Position numbers and translations under genes: made by a program. A stretch of DNA of 64,000 bases from Cerioporus squamosus. Lineage: Eukaryota > Basidiomycota > Agaricomycetes > Polyporales > Polyporaceae. Each line of letters starts with the position of its first letter. Position 1 is the first letter of the stretch. The stretch is from NCBI GenBank assembly GCA_022592435.1, contig JABYQS010000020.1, positions 124,001 through 188,000 of the forward strand, read 5' to 3'. The notes beneath the pieces are model-generated. The model was not told the DNA's origin and did no database searches. It saw nothing but the letters and a program-made list of their open reading frames with translations. Of this stretch, positions 1-11,878 are shown one piece after another.

Positions 1-680
1 CCACGCAATATAGCCCCTTCTCTCCAGACAAACCACGCTCTTACTCCGCTGGGCCCTCCCGCCGCCGTCCACACCCAATGCTTCTCCTCCCATCTCATCC
101 CACCCATCCGGATCGACCCTGAATTTGATTATCTGGATCAACTCAATCATACGAAGCCCCCCTTCCAACTGCCAGCGGACCTGCGCGTGGCACCATTCAT
201 GATCCAAGCACCATTGCTCAGTGACGTGCGGCCAGAACTCAGGGCCGCCCCTGGGGGATTCGCAGGGTCGTCGCGAAGTGGCCTGACTGCCTGCGGCGGC
301 GTCCAACGACGTTTGCAGTGTATCTCATGGTTATCTGCTGTGCTCGGACAAGGTACGTTGCGGGCTGGCGCCGCGATTCCCCTACGGCACTTACGTGACT
401 TCTCCCCACAGTGTACGGCTGCTGGACAAGTGTGTCGTGGTCTGGCCTCGTCAACGCATTGCGCGATATCCGGCTGCCGCTGTCGCGTTGTGATGGTTTT
501 CAATGGATAGAAGCGGGTGAGTGGAAGCCCAGTCTTTCTCGTCTTCTACCAGCAACCGCCACGGTGTCGTCCTTGAGGCTCGTGCGGTCCCGCAGCACGG
601 TGCGAGTCCTCGTCTCCAGACTCCAGCCAAGCCCTGATTCATTGAGACTCGCTCACATCAACTGCGCCGAAGCGCAGTGA
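1..680 (+). CDS. possible 3' part of an unrecognised gene, cut by the window edge
   Basis: An open frame runs in from the left edge to about position 352. It is followed by a convincing 59-bp intron (353-411: GTACGT donor, CTTAC branch-like site, pyrimidine run and CACAG acceptor). The frame then continues to a TGA at 678-680. The first exon contains a segment reading PPIRIDPEFDYLDQ and then LRVAPFMIQAPLLSDVRPE. The second exon is Ser/Leu/Arg-rich and matches no family I know. A further GTGAGT donor at about 511 suggests the true last exon may differ. I cannot name a function. It may be a decayed gene rather than a live one. Confidence 0.3.
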
Positions 681-1481
681 TGATATGTCGTCTAGAGTGT
701 GCGGCATTGGCCGCGGCCCACTGCGAGCAGTCAAAATGGGAGGCAGATCGAGTTATATTCGTACTATATTACTTAGTGCGCTCCGCGGTCACGTCAATAC
801 ATCGGTAGCTTATTCTCACCGCAAGACACCTAGGGTACTCGTCGTGCAGGAATCCCCGTCAGGGCTACTAAGGGCAATATTATCATAGGACACCGAGCCT
901 CAATCCGTCCATATTCCAACACGCCGGATGCTTGGGAACAAATCCAACAATAGCGTCCCAGCCTGGCCGTCTCCCCGTGGCTGCCCTCATCCAGGCTGCT
1001 CTGCGGCCGTGCCGCCTTCTGTGACCGTCCATCTCTTCCCCACGCCGCCTTCTGCCCTTCCTCCGACCGCTCAGCAGGAGAAGCTCGCGGCAGAGGGACA
1101 ATTGTGCATGGGACGCCCGCGAAGGGCACCCAAGAGTCTTCGCGGGCGCCATCCGCACCACGCTATCCGGCGCCATGCATCCGATCGGATCCTCACACCG
1201 AGTGCCGGTGAATATGTAATCCACCGATGGGATGGAGGACCATGCGGGTTGGCGTGAGTCGCGGGTGGAGGGGGAGTCGCGCAGAGCGTCGACGTGGGAT
1301 ACGCGAAGGGGGGTATCGAAGAGCGCAGTGGTATGACGGGCGCCGGATCCGAGTACGGCAGTGACCGGTGACCGAGAGTCAGAGAGGGAAGAGTGCATGG
1401 AAGCGGGAGTGGTCTGACGTCGTCAACGCGAGTGCGTCTCGGTCGGGTGTGGCGTGCGTGCAACATTTTGTGTGGTTGTAC
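681..1481. other. no gene recognised
   Basis: Short overlapping frames occur on both strands, but none has a plausible domain or intron structure. The part nearest 1481 is the likely 3' untranslated and terminator region of the minus-strand microprotein gene. Confidence 0.5.
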
Positions 1482-1640
1482 TCAGAAGAACACGGGAGCG
1501 GAGGTCGCAGCAAGGGTGCGGATACCCCCTTGGGAGGTAGGCGCAGGGCGCGACGGGGGCGCAGTCGCCGTCGCGGGGGTGGGTCGGCCGTTGGCCAACT
1601 TGGAGACGAGAGCTGCGATCTCGGAGAAGGTCTGCATCAT
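1482..1640 (-). CDS. microprotein with C-terminal IRT-x-A...APVFF motif (copy A)
   Basis: This is a 52-residue single-exon frame beginning with two consecutive Met codons (MMQTFSEIAALVSKLANG). It continues with a Pro/Ala/Thr-rich middle and ends GGIRTLAATSAPVFF before TGA. It has no cysteine, no signal peptide and no transmembrane stretch. The leader is CT-rich, and a TATAAGAA box lies 174-181 bp upstream of the start, so it looks like a real transcription unit rather than the tail of a chance frame. The last 13 residues match the end of the plus-strand microprotein at 8359-8484 at 9 of 13 positions (IRT, A, APVFF). The C-terminus lacks the CaaX cysteine of basidiomycete mating pheromones. 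The function is unknown. Confidence 0.6.
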   Translation of the reverse strand: MMQTFSEIAALVSKLANGRPTPATATAPPSRPAPTSQGGIRTLAATSAPVFF

Positions 1641-1813
1641 GTTAACGTGGGTGCGAGTTCGAAAGTGGAAGAAGTATTGTCGTCGAAGGAGCACAGGAAG
1701 TTTCGAATGGTTAAGCACTCGCGGAGGGTAGAGCGCAGAGTGAAAGGATGAGATGCGTTGTAGCGGCGACTGGATGACGATGCTTCGCTGAGGGATGGTG
1801 TCGAGGGCTCCAG

Positions 1814-1821
1814 TTCTTATA
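1814..1821 (-). promoter_or_regulatory. TATA box of microprotein copy A
   Basis: The minus strand reads TATAAGAA here, about 180 bp upstream of the ATG at 1640. The same octamer stands at a similar distance upstream of microprotein copy B. Assignment as a core promoter is inference from sequence and position. Confidence 0.5.
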
Positions 1822-4495
1822 TGTACAGGGCGCGATGGACAGGAGCTGTCAACCTGGCGCGCGACGGACTGGGCTGAACCTTCTGCACCATGGCTCGAAG
1901 AAGGAATCATTGTGTGTCCGCACCCGGCTGCGCTTGCGGAGTCAGTCCGGGGAATCCAAATCCGATTACGACTCGGAGGTACGCACCATTGATAGTCTAC
2001 GGGACAGCCCCAGCTACATGAAAGAAGCCGTGGACGACCTAAGCGAGCAGTGCCTCCGAGGCACAATGATGCCGGCTTCGGTATGTCATACGTCCTCCTG
2101 GCTGGTAGGTATTGATCATCCGTACGAGCAGGGGCGCGCGGGATCGATAGACTCTCGAATTGCATCGCGGGTCGTAAGCGACGAGCTGCTCGGCCAGAGC
2201 CAGCCTGGATTCGGCGGATGATGTGACGCCGTCTACGGTGGGAGATCGGTCCCAGCACCGGACAAGAGGGCGGGTCACGAAGGACCGGACTGGCTGCGCG
2301 CGAGGTTCCCGTGTGCGGTGAGAGTTCGCGCCAAGTACAGGGCGAACGGCGCCTCGACGATCTAGATGACATGGATCAGCATTATCCGGATATGGTAGGC
2401 GAGTGACTGGGCATGCGAGCATCCCAACTGGCGAAAACCCATGTCCTCATACAACTCGGCCCTGTCAATTGTTTCAGAGAGTTGTAGTCACAGTGATTGC
2501 TCGGGCGCAGCGTTCCGGGCGCAACGGGGTGACACTAGCGGTATTCCTGTCGAGGTGTCGTGCGCATCTCGTGAAAGACCACCTCTCGTCTATGGAAATA
2601 CTCCAGTCAAAGTCGAACGGGGTGTGATGCGCGAGCAGATATGTCTTACCGGTATGTCAGTTACAACGGGGACGCGCCTCGGGTCCGAGTAGCCCTGGGT
2701 GGATCACCCCCTCAGACACCCCGGCCTCGAACAGCAAAGCGGATGCATCCCATCATAGGCACATGGGCAATGCAATGGACGTCCTACGGAGTTAGTCGCC
2801 CTTCCCGTACGGCACGGAGAGGGGTGCGTGCGGCGCGCTACCTGCCAAGTCACCGTGACAGGACCCGGGGCGCAACACGATGAGCTGCGGTACAAATCGC
2901 GTCCAGGTCGAAGGACTTACGTGCATGCACACCTTCGCGAGGGCCGAGTGCTTCCCTTGAGGCCACCGATGGAGATGTGGGCGTACCACACTCCCGCGTC
3001 CATACAGGAGGAGGCCGTAATCCCTCTCGCCAGCCGGCACTACGCCCCGCTAGGGGACTTCCGCGCTCTCCGCCATTCGAAGAAGCTATTTGCACCCGGC
3101 GCCTGAAAGGACCCCGCACCAGTTCGCAGGCTTCGAGGGCGCTGGGAGTGCCTGTACGCGTGCATGTGTGCCGCACGTATCCGGATATGCCGCTCCCGGG
3201 TCCTTGGTGAATCGGCGATAAGCATCTGAGCCGCAGCAGCTGACCGCCTATACCAGCTTGCTGCGGCGTGGACGTCGCGCCTTGTGTGGCACTCATCTTG
3301 ACTCCGATGGGCGGGGAAGACTGAGATGATCCAGATGAGGCTCTTCTGGCTTGGAACTTGTCTAACATTCGTGCACGCTGCGGTCTAGGCTGCGAGATCA
3401 GAGGCCCGAAGTACAACGACCACCTGTGTGGGCGTAGGAGGATACAAGGGTGATATCAGAATGGGTCCGACCACAGTCTCTGGGTGAAATACTCACCTAA
3501 CTTGCACGCTCCGTCCCACGGTAAGACGGGAAACCTTGTGAAGCGCACAGGAAGTGTGTGTGTACAACGGAGCCGAGTAGAGCGGCGTCGACGAAAGAGG
3601 GACATCTGTGTGTCTTGAGGATGATCACGCGTAGTATGGCGAGGGCCGGAGGCAATCACAGGCTCGCTAAACCTGTCTCGGTGAAGGGGTTGGGCACGAC
3701 CTCGCGGACACCGACAGGGATCGGGTCAGAAAGCGAATAGAACAGGAAGCTCACTTGAGAACCTGTTGCAAAGCTCATCTCCGTGTGTTCCATCACTCTA
3801 CATGTGATGCAGGTCCCCGAAGGTCACGAAGAGGGGTTCAGACGCAACTTTGCTGCGTGTATACTGCATGGTCAGGACGGCGAGTCAGCCTTACCAGGTG
3901 GGATGCCGCCCAGCAGAGAAGGGACTCACAGTGTGTCTTCTCCCGCGAGCTCTCGTGCTCGGTATCTGTCACCCTGCGCGGTTCCAGACAACACGGAAAG
4001 AAGCTTGGTGAATATCATCATGGAAAGAATCCACGCGAGAAGCGCGTATTGTTAGGAACATACCGAGACGTCAAGGGAGTTCCATGGAAACAAAACCACA
4101 GAACCATGCATTGAACGCGACCATATCGGATATTCGCGCTGCACGACAGGAGGCGGGGAATGTCACGACCATCCTGTGTCCGCGATATTGCACATCATCT
4201 GGCTATGTAGCCGGCGTCACGGAGACGAACAAGTGACCGAGTAATGGGGGTGCGCTACGCAGTCACTCCAGGATAACAGTCGACTAGGCAAGGACTTAAC
4301 GCACGCGCTCTGTACGCCAATATCGGTCAGTTTGTGGTCTGCAAAATGTGATCATGAACTTACGGGCGATTTTGAAACCGAGCTCGCGAGACACGGCCGA
4401 TGTTGACGTCAACATACCGGATACAATGTGGGCACGGGTACAATACATAACATTTCTCTTGTTGCGTGACATCTTCTTGTGGAGCCCAACGTCAC
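1822..4495. other. gene-poor stretch, no feature recognised
   Basis: Frames are short and interrupted on both strands. I see no tRNA, no transposase or reverse-transcriptase motif, and no long direct or inverted repeat. It may hold the upstream region of microprotein A and the 3' flank of the quinone oxidoreductase, with decayed sequence between. Confidence 0.5.
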
Positions 4496-6605
4496 TTAGA
4501 CCACTTCTACCATGATCTTTCCACTGCTTGAGCGATGTCAGAGTAGCTCTACAAAGGCCGACATGCTCCGTACCTGTTCTTGTCCGCTTCCATCTCCCGG
4601 TGCGCCTCCTGAATCTCCGTCCAGGGATAGACCTGGATGCAAACAGTCAGCCAAGGTGACATACCAGCCACGCGAGAGACACCCCAAAGGTACCTTGTGA
4701 ATGTAGGTGCGGATACGGCCGTCGCCAGAGCTACCAGTGATATGGTCGAGGGCTTCGCGCTTGAACCTAGCACAAGTGTGTCAGCATCGGATGTCAAGCG
4801 GAGTGACCGGAATGAGGCAACCTTGCGATGAGGTCCGCCTGGTAATCCTCCGAGCGCGCACGCAAAGTAGACCCCTGGATCCTGAGGCGCTTGAAGAGGA
4901 TGGGAGCGATGTTGAAGGTCGGAACCACAGCACCTGTATCGGCGCGGTGTCAGCAACACGCCCTGGCTAGTATGAGAAGACACTCACCGCTCAGTAGAGC
5001 TAACAATGTCATCCTCCCGTCATAAGCGAGCGAGTCGATGTTCTTCTCCCAGTGCGACTGTCCGACGAAGTCGATGATGACGTCGACACCCTTCCCGCCT
5101 GTGACCTTCTTCACCTCGTCAGCAAAGTTTTGCGTCTTGTAGTTCACGGCATGAGTGGCGCCGCTGGGAAGGCCGAGCAGCATGTCGAGCTTCTCCCGGG
5201 TGGACGCCGTGGCCGTAACCGTGTTACTGGGCAGGGTCGATCAGTTTGGAGAAGAGCACCCGCGTGGAGCAAGGTAACTCACGCGCCATAAAATCGCGCC
5301 AATTGGATGGCTGCGATGCCCACGCCCGACGCTCCGGCGTGGATGAGAACGTCATCCCCCTTCTTCACCTCGGCTAGCACAACGAGGGCCTGAAACGCTT
5401 TGTACAATCGGACATTCGTAAGTAAATAGCTCCTGTGCCTTCAATAGACTTTCAAATGAAGAGGATGAAGTTCAGGGAGCACGGGTGTACGCAGGATGTG
5501 GGAAGGAGCGCGCATTCTGCCCCGAAAGAGATACCGACGCCGCCGGAAATCGCTCGACACGACATAGACGGTCAAAAGATGCGACAAGGAATCGTCAGGT
5601 AGTCCTCGACTAATGTTACTGTTCTAGTCGCCCTGCGTGCAATTTCGGTGGCCGATAAGCTACCTGTCCCGCAGTTGTCCGTGGCATGGGTAGGGGTCAG
5701 CTACCTCGCCTGACGTGGCGTCCTTGCACCGGAGGCTGCATTCAGTCGACATTTCTTTATCTCATGATCCAGACGGTCACATTAAGGGACCTTATCAAAA
5801 GCGTGACCGCGAAAGACTGCGAGACACGTCATCTTTCAGTCCAACGATGCACGGACTGAAAGGTCACATATCTCGAAGCGTGGAAAGGCAAAGCGAAGCC
5901 CATGTTACTCATTGTATGCAGCATCTCTGAAACTCCACAACATCATCCGTTGCATAGAATGTACAACAAGGACTGTCGGATCCAGGCAACGGGAATACAG
6001 CGGTTCCAAAGCTCTCGAGCATGGCCCCTTGCGGTCGAGTTGGAGCGCGCGTGCATTATATCGTACCGGAACCAGGACTGTGACATATGACATACCCGTG
6101 AGGAAAACCTCTGGAAGACTAGCGGCTTCGATCCAGGAGAGGTGCGCGGGCTTCTTGATCAGGTTCCTGTGAGGCGCCAGGATGTACTCGGCGTATGCTC
6201 CCTGTGATGATGCGAGACAGAACTGTCAGCGCGACCTGCGGAGTGTTGCGACCGTGCTGTTTCCCTGCCAACTTACGCCCATTGCGAGGCCGAAGACTTC
6301 ATCGCCTTCGCGCCATTCGGTCACACCTTCCCCGGCTTTGACGACGTGCCCGGAGAACTCGACACCGAGGATGGTAGGTGCACCAGGCGGCATCGGATAC
6401 TTGCCCTCGCGCTGGAGAATATCCATTCGGTTCAAACCGAACACTTTGACCTGGCTATGTGCATGAGCATACCATCGCACACGTTTAGATTTATATCTCA
6501 AACCTTCACGAGGACTTGACCGGGTCCCGGAGAAGGCGTCTCAGCCTCGCCGAGGTACAGGTTGTCGACAGGACCCTTCCCGTCCTTAACAAGAATCGCC
6601 CTCAT
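4496..6605 (-). CDS. PIG3/TP53I3-like NAD(P)H quinone oxidoreductase (zinc-independent MDR family)
   Basis: Nine exons (6504-6605, 6277-6450, 6096-6201, 5283-5397, 4988-5226, 4822-4933, 4694-4766, 4574-4632, 4496-4523) join in frame to 335 residues, close to the roughly 330 of PIG3. Features in order: the start [19 protein letters not shown], the GroES-like segment [15 protein letters not shown], the LTAFQAL element, the Rossmann motif [30 protein letters not shown], and the C-terminal [19 protein letters not shown] followed by GKIMVEVV. The family reduces quinones one electron at a time using NADPH in the cytosol. All splice sites are GT-AG. The third intron (5398-6095) is 698 bp, while the others I measured are 48-75 bp. 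Splicing across it restores the family sequence exactly, so the gene appears intact despite the enlargement. Confidence 0.9.
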
Positions 6606-8157
6606 TTGAGCCAGCGATGTAGTTCGTGATGAGCAGGTGGTCGTTGGTAGAGCTCTGCAGACCCTCCCTCCATGGTCGTTATAAAGGACGTCATCGACGC
6701 TCACGAGGAAGTTCAGCTTGGTAAGTCGGTTCTCGTCCCCGGTTCGGCTTCTTCCTTTGCCGGTAATGCGTTATGTGGATGACTGATTGATGGGTCCAAA
6801 AGTCGAACCAAGTGGCTGCTATTAGACCGAACCGATGGGATGTTACCGAACCAATGCCAATGGCAGTTCACTTCGTCCTTGAGCGAGAAGATCGAACCTC
6901 TGCTCGTGCAGGTTGACTACCACCTTCATCTCATCCCGGACTTCACCTCGCATGCATGTATGCTTCAAGCTCGTCGCAGGTGCTCACTTGCTGCGAATGG
7001 GTCCTCGGGCACACCTTCGGGCGTACGGAGTGCATGCGGTCTCTGTAGGTAGCCGCTAGCTGTCTTCATACCTTCTTCGACGATCGCACGGTCAGCAGGC
7101 ACGAGAACGTGAAATTATCTTTTTGGTTCACCCACTTGCTACATGGAGCTTCGCGCTGCAGACCAACGTTTGCGTTTGCACGGCCGAAGGTGAGTGCTAG
7201 TACTTCCTAGGCATGGTGCATCGTGAGCGTTCTTCGGTACTCGTGCGCTCACCCCCAGCGACATGGAGTATTGCGCCCGTTCTCTCACGTTTCCGGGCTC
7301 TACGCGCGTTAAGTGCGATCATGGTGCGAAACATATGATGAAGATCCAGCGGCGCCACAAAGGACTGAATAGTAAGTCCTTCCACATATCCTGGCTCGGA
7401 GCCGCCGATGCTTACGCATAGCATGTGCTGCGTAGAGCTTCTTCGACACGCATATCAAGCCTTATCCTCCCAGCGCCCGGTGAGATGGCAACAACTTCTC
7501 GCAGCACCCGCCGCATCTGTATATCTTACCAGACGAAGCCCTGGGCGAGAGGCTTGAGACGGAAAAGGACATTATCTCCGGGTCTATGAACAGGATCAGT
7601 CTCCAGGACGCAACATCTCGGCGCGACAACAACGGGCCCTCTTCCAAAGAGGTTACAACCTGGTGTGTAGAGGCGATGTTCTCCCGCTGAACGCGGAATA
7701 TCAAGCCATACTACCCCTCCCCTTCGCGTTATCGCTTTCATTATGATGGCACAGCCTGCGCTGCTACACGCCGCCATATCCGATCCGGTGGGGAAGTCTC
7801 CTGACATTGACCAGAGGCGTGGCCGGGTTTCCAAGCCTCGAGGCCTTCCCAGAGACTACCCAACACGCCCGTGGAGATTGCCGCTCATGATCTTCATCCG
7901 GGTTTGGCCCTCTGAACTTCTTGCGCGGCTGTCTTGACTGTCGGAACACAGGCCGCAGGCACTGCCCGGTCAACTTCAGTGTGTGAGTACGGCACCATCT
8001 CTGCCCATGTGTCTGACCCTGCGCGCTGGCCGCCAGTGGCCGCCAAGGGCCTCTTCTCATCTCTGTGCGTCTGCCGAAAGCTTCTATTGACGTTGATTGC
8101 GCGGATACCTGTGCATGACGGGTCCACGGAGAGATGCGTTGCCGCATTCATCCCAGC
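6606..8157. other. intergenic, no gene recognised
   Basis: This holds the upstream region of the minus-strand oxidoreductase and the distal upstream region of microprotein B. Only short uninformative frames are present. No repeat or RNA gene was seen. Confidence 0.5.
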
Positions 8158-8165
8158 TATAAGAA
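8158..8165 (+). promoter_or_regulatory. TATA box of microprotein copy B
   Basis: TATAAGAA lies 194-201 bp upstream of the ATG at 8359, followed by a CT-rich leader. The octamer is identical to the one upstream of copy A. Confidence 0.5.
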
Positions 8166-8358
8166 GCCTATGGCACTAGCCAACTCAACAACTCGTCCAC
8201 AGTGATATTCATCCCCGCTCGTTTGAGCGTGCTCAGCCTCACTCCTCTTCACCCATAGAGTCGACCCGGCTAATCTCCTCTCCCAAACACACTCTAATCT
8301 TCTACACGCCTATCTTAATCCGGGAGCGTCCACCTCACACCACACTCATAGGCTTACC

Positions 8359-8484
8359 ATGTCGACCACCGCGTTCACCACCTCCGCTTCCTTCTCGCAG
8401 CCCGCGACGAAGCCTAAGCCCTCCTCATCCACGCAGAACATTATCCGGACGAACGCTGGTGCCGTCGCACCAGTCTTCTTCTGA
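8359..8484 (+). CDS. microprotein with C-terminal IRT-x-A...APVFF motif (copy B)
   Basis: A 41-residue single-exon frame starts MSTTAFTTSASFSQPATKPK and is Ser/Thr/Pro-rich. It ends NIIRTNAGAVAPVFF and then TGA. Like copy A it has no Cys, signal peptide or membrane segment. Only the C-terminal 13 residues are alike between the two copies; the N-terminal parts share composition rather than sequence. The long CT-rich leader and the TATAAGAA box support expression. The frame is short enough that chance alone cannot be excluded, but the shared tail and promoter argue against that. I do not recognise a family or a function. Confidence 0.6.
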   Translation: MSTTAFTTSASFSQPATKPKPSSSTQNIIRTNAGAVAPVFF

Positions 8485-9649
8485 GCGCCCTCCCCTCTCC
8501 ATGCGAGAGCGAGAGCCGAAGATCTCCGCGGAGCAGCGCGGTGCAAAACATCACCCATTCCTGCACCCAGCCGCACCCTCCGCTATGTGCGTCCCGTCGA
8601 CCTCCATTTGATGGGGCCCACCATAATCATCTATTCTACACCACACGCGTAATCCGTGCCCGACCAGGCACCCCTGTTCAGTCAAGCCCTTCCCCTCGTC
8701 CATCGGGAGAACCGACTGGAACACCATGTGCTCTATACGCTACTGCCTACCGCCCAGTAATCCCTTCTGTATTTATGAGAACCGAAGACGACCCGCGCTA
8801 CCTGTAGAATCACTGTATTCACTTTATTTGTCCTTTTGTAGTCCACGCACCCTCCTTCGCTCCGGTAGATCTACGTATATGCATCCATTGTAATCTCCAG
8901 TGGTTCGTGAATTCGAACTCCCAATCGGCTGCTGAAACAACAGCGAAGTTGTTCTTGTCCTTCGCCACCTCGCGTAAAGGTATACAACGTTCGGAGGTTC
9001 GTTGTATCCGAGCCGTTCAGGCTCGAGATCGTCCTTCTTCATAGGCTTCTGCAGCCTGAGGTTATCGAGCAGGCCTCCCTGAAGGCACACGTCCAGGTGC
9101 CGGACCCCTGTACCTCACCGAATGACTATAGCATACGTATACCCGTCGCGCTCCGCCGTTCTGCCAAGCTTCCGGAGCGCGAGCGCGAGCTCGAGGCGAA
9201 CCATTACGTGGCCACCGGGCATGCACGCAAGCTAGAGATCGCGCCGACTAACGCCGCTGAGATCGCAGCTACGCATCGGCAGCTACGCGTCATTAGGGAA
9301 GCTAGAAGCTACTTAATACACGCGCGCTCCGTGGTGTGTAAGGACAGTGGGGTTGAGCTCGGGTGGTCAGCAGCCGGGGAGAGGACACACGGGACCCGAG
9401 GACGATGTGTATGGTGACTCGACGGTCTGCAGGGTGACGCCTCGATGTCAGCGATGGCATAACTCTCATGAACGGAGGGCAAGCCGATGTCGGGATTAGT
9501 CGGGATACACGGGCTCTGACTAAACTGATCACGACGTCCAATAGCGTGGTTGCGCTAGGGCCAACATATGTAGGACACTGAGGCGACATAGGTTAGTGGG
9601 CACGTAGTAGAGGTTTCACATCGCAGCATGATGACTTAACAAAGTGCGC
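8485..9649. other. intergenic with one possible minus-strand coding relic
   Basis: A minus-strand frame at 8824-9090 reads KKDDLEPERLGYNEPPNVVY and ends with a basic tail. It is preceded by a possible GTGAGG...CTTCAG intron. I cannot extend it into a gene or match a family, so it may be a decayed exon. The rest holds the 3' flanks of microprotein B and of the F-box gene. Confidence 0.35.
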
Positions 9650-11540
9650 TCACCGAGCGCGATCATGATTCTGGAAGTAGTCCCAGTCGGGCCAGATACC
9701 CTTGTCTGGACAGTCCGGGTCCTCTCGCCACTCCTGTGGAGGCAGCACCTCCAAGCGAGCACGCACGATAAGGCCTTCGACGTGCTCCTGCAGCGCAAGC
9801 GCGTGGGCATGCAGAGGCTCCGCGCATCCGATGGCGAAACGTCGCAAGCGAAGCTTTGCGCCCAGCTTCGACCGCGACTCGACGATCTGGCGGATGCTCT
9901 CGAGTTCCTCGGTCTCTCTGCAGTTCTGGACGCATAGCGAGGAGAGCCGAGGACAGACGACAGGGTCATCTTCCTTGGCGGCCAGGACGTCTCCAAGGTC
10001 CGGGATGCGAGTGCGATCGTGGAAGAAGATGCCGAGCATTGTCAACGATGGCAGGGTCTGGAGGACGGGAGGCGAGAGGACGAATGAAGTGGGCTGTCGG
10101 ACCGCCCATAGCGCGACCACGTTGCTGAAGAGGGGGTTCTCAACGAATGCATCCCTGACAGCGGCGCCGAGAGCGCTCCTCGAAGTGGCATGGGGTGCAG
10201 CGATGCTGAGGAAGAGGCCGCACTTGGAGTCGGGGTCGGATAGCTCGACGTTGAATTCGGTCGTCCAGCCCTGGATGATAGGACTCGCGGATCGGGAGAA
10301 TACTCCTAGCCGTGTCAACTTGTCAGCGGCGAGCTGGCGACAAACTGGCAGTTGCGGAAGTTTGGAGAGCTCATCGAGGGTGATGTTGTCCAGCCGAACG
10401 AGACACGCGGATGGGACCTCTATGTAGGAGATCAGCCAGAAGGAGGACTGGATGAGTAGAGAGATGCGGCGGAGGTGCCGCAGCGTGACGGTGTACTGTC
10501 GGTTCGCATCCGTGGGTAGTTGCGCGATATCGCGGGTCGAACGGACGCATACTTCCTGCAGCTGGGGACAACGGCCCAGAAGCTGCAAGAGATGGGGAAG
10601 GGAAGGGGTGCCTTGGATTTCGTACAGCATCAGATGGGTCAGGCTGGGGAAGCTGTCCAGGGGAATGATCTTGGCACTGTGGATGCCGAGCTCCCGCAAG
10701 TCTCGCGCCTGGCCAGAAACAGAGAGAACGAAAGCTCGGGGACAGCTCCTCGGGGCCAATTGGGTAGGTCCAGAGTGCAAGACAGCAAGTCAGGCGCAAC
10801 CACCGCGAGCAAATCTCGCGGATCACGACGTCGGGTCCAACTCTCGCCGATGTCGAGCATAAGGAGATGTCGTATACGGGAGGGCTGGTCCCTGAAGAGT
10901 TCAGCGGTCGTCTCTGCATCCCCGTTGACCTTGACCCTGAGTGCACTGCTTCGCGATAAACGGATATACCGCTCGTAGGGCGTCCGGTCCTTCCCGCCAC
11001 ATACGACACCCGACCAAAGGATTGGTGTGGAGAGGGCGACATCCCTCCAGTGCTTGCATACCTCGGTGAGGTGGATGGCCGCCCGAGGCGATGGAATCTT
11101 GAAGGGTCGGAAGAATGCCGGCCCGTGAATGTCCTCGTTTGTGACGTATGCGGAGAAGATATAGCCCAGTAGCTCGGGAGGGAGACTGTTGATCTGTGTA
11201 GCGGAGTTGAGGAGGACACCGACGGCAGAGTTTATGGCGACTGAAGCTTCAGAGAGCTCTCGGAGCTGGGTATGGATGATAGAAGGTCAGTGAAACGCGG
11301 ACGGTGGCACACCCAAAACTCTTACTTTGTCGGTGTAAACCGAGATACCAGAGTGCGATCTGAGTAATGTCATCAGCCGGGAGTACTAGGTCCAAGGCAT
11401 CGTCCTAACCTCTGATACTTCGGAGTTGGTAGTCCACGTATTCGATGCAAAGCATCACGCATGGTCACCAAGATCTCATGCGCATCCCTATTGACGGAAT
11501 CGTCGCGTACAGGAGCTGTTGGGGAGCTAGCGCCAGTCAT
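9650..11540 (-). CDS. F-box/leucine-rich protein F1, one apparent frameshift
   Basis: Exons are 11410-11540, 11326-11359 and 9650-11265. The F-box reads INSLPPELLGYIFSAYV and is followed by VCKHWRDVALSTPILWSGV, the usual tail of agaricomycete F-box proteins. Leucine-rich segments then run to the end. F-box proteins act as substrate adaptors of SCF ubiquitin ligases. The third exon needs one added base at about 10717-10720 (TTT where TTTT would keep frame) to join LSFSLF to SGQARDLRELGIH. With that correction the protein is about 593 residues, close to its relatives at 44-57 kb. The exon 2/3 boundary (YTDK then LREL) matches the microexon boundary of those relatives. It is either live with a sequencing indel or recently broken. 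Confidence 0.75.
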
Positions 11541-11878
11541 TGGATGATTCTACGCAGGTGTCTTTAGTGTCAGCACGCGTCATATGGTTGCCGGTATATG
11601 AAGATCGCACTTTCAATGCACATACCTCCGCGTGGTTAAGGTCGAAGAGTCGCCGTGGTTTCAAACTTAGCAAGAAGCGCCGAATATTGAAACGGAGCTT
11701 CCTCGGCTGCAGTGCGCGGCACTCCCTCGGACCTTGTAAAGCTGCCTGCGGAGCTAGCAACGGACTTGAACTGACTCGAGCAAACCACACCTCCCACAAG
11801 AAGTAAGTACTTCTTCTGATTTCCGTACAGCATGGCGAAACCCACGTATCAACTATAAGAGCCTGACGACCCGAAAAT
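11541..11878. other. short intergenic gap
   Basis: This 338-bp stretch lies between the end of the M64 gene and the start of F-box F1 on the same strand. It must hold the terminator of the first and the promoter of the second. No clear TATA element was picked out. Confidence 0.4.

Noticed and set aside
1482..2372. Minus-strand frame of 296 codons as one protein
   Set aside because: Only the last 52 codons after an ATG, with a promoter-like TATA box inside the frame, look genuine; the upstream part is leader and promoter sequence.
1..4495. Transposon remnant in the left gene-poor part
   Set aside because: No transposase, integrase or reverse-transcriptase motif, terminal repeats or target-site duplications could be seen.
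1482..8484. Microproteins as mating-type pheromone precursors
   Set aside because: No C-terminal CaaX cysteine, no typical precursor start, and no pheromone receptor or homeodomain gene in the window.
9702..10427. Plus-strand frame of 241 codons
   Set aside because: Antisense shadow of F-box F1.
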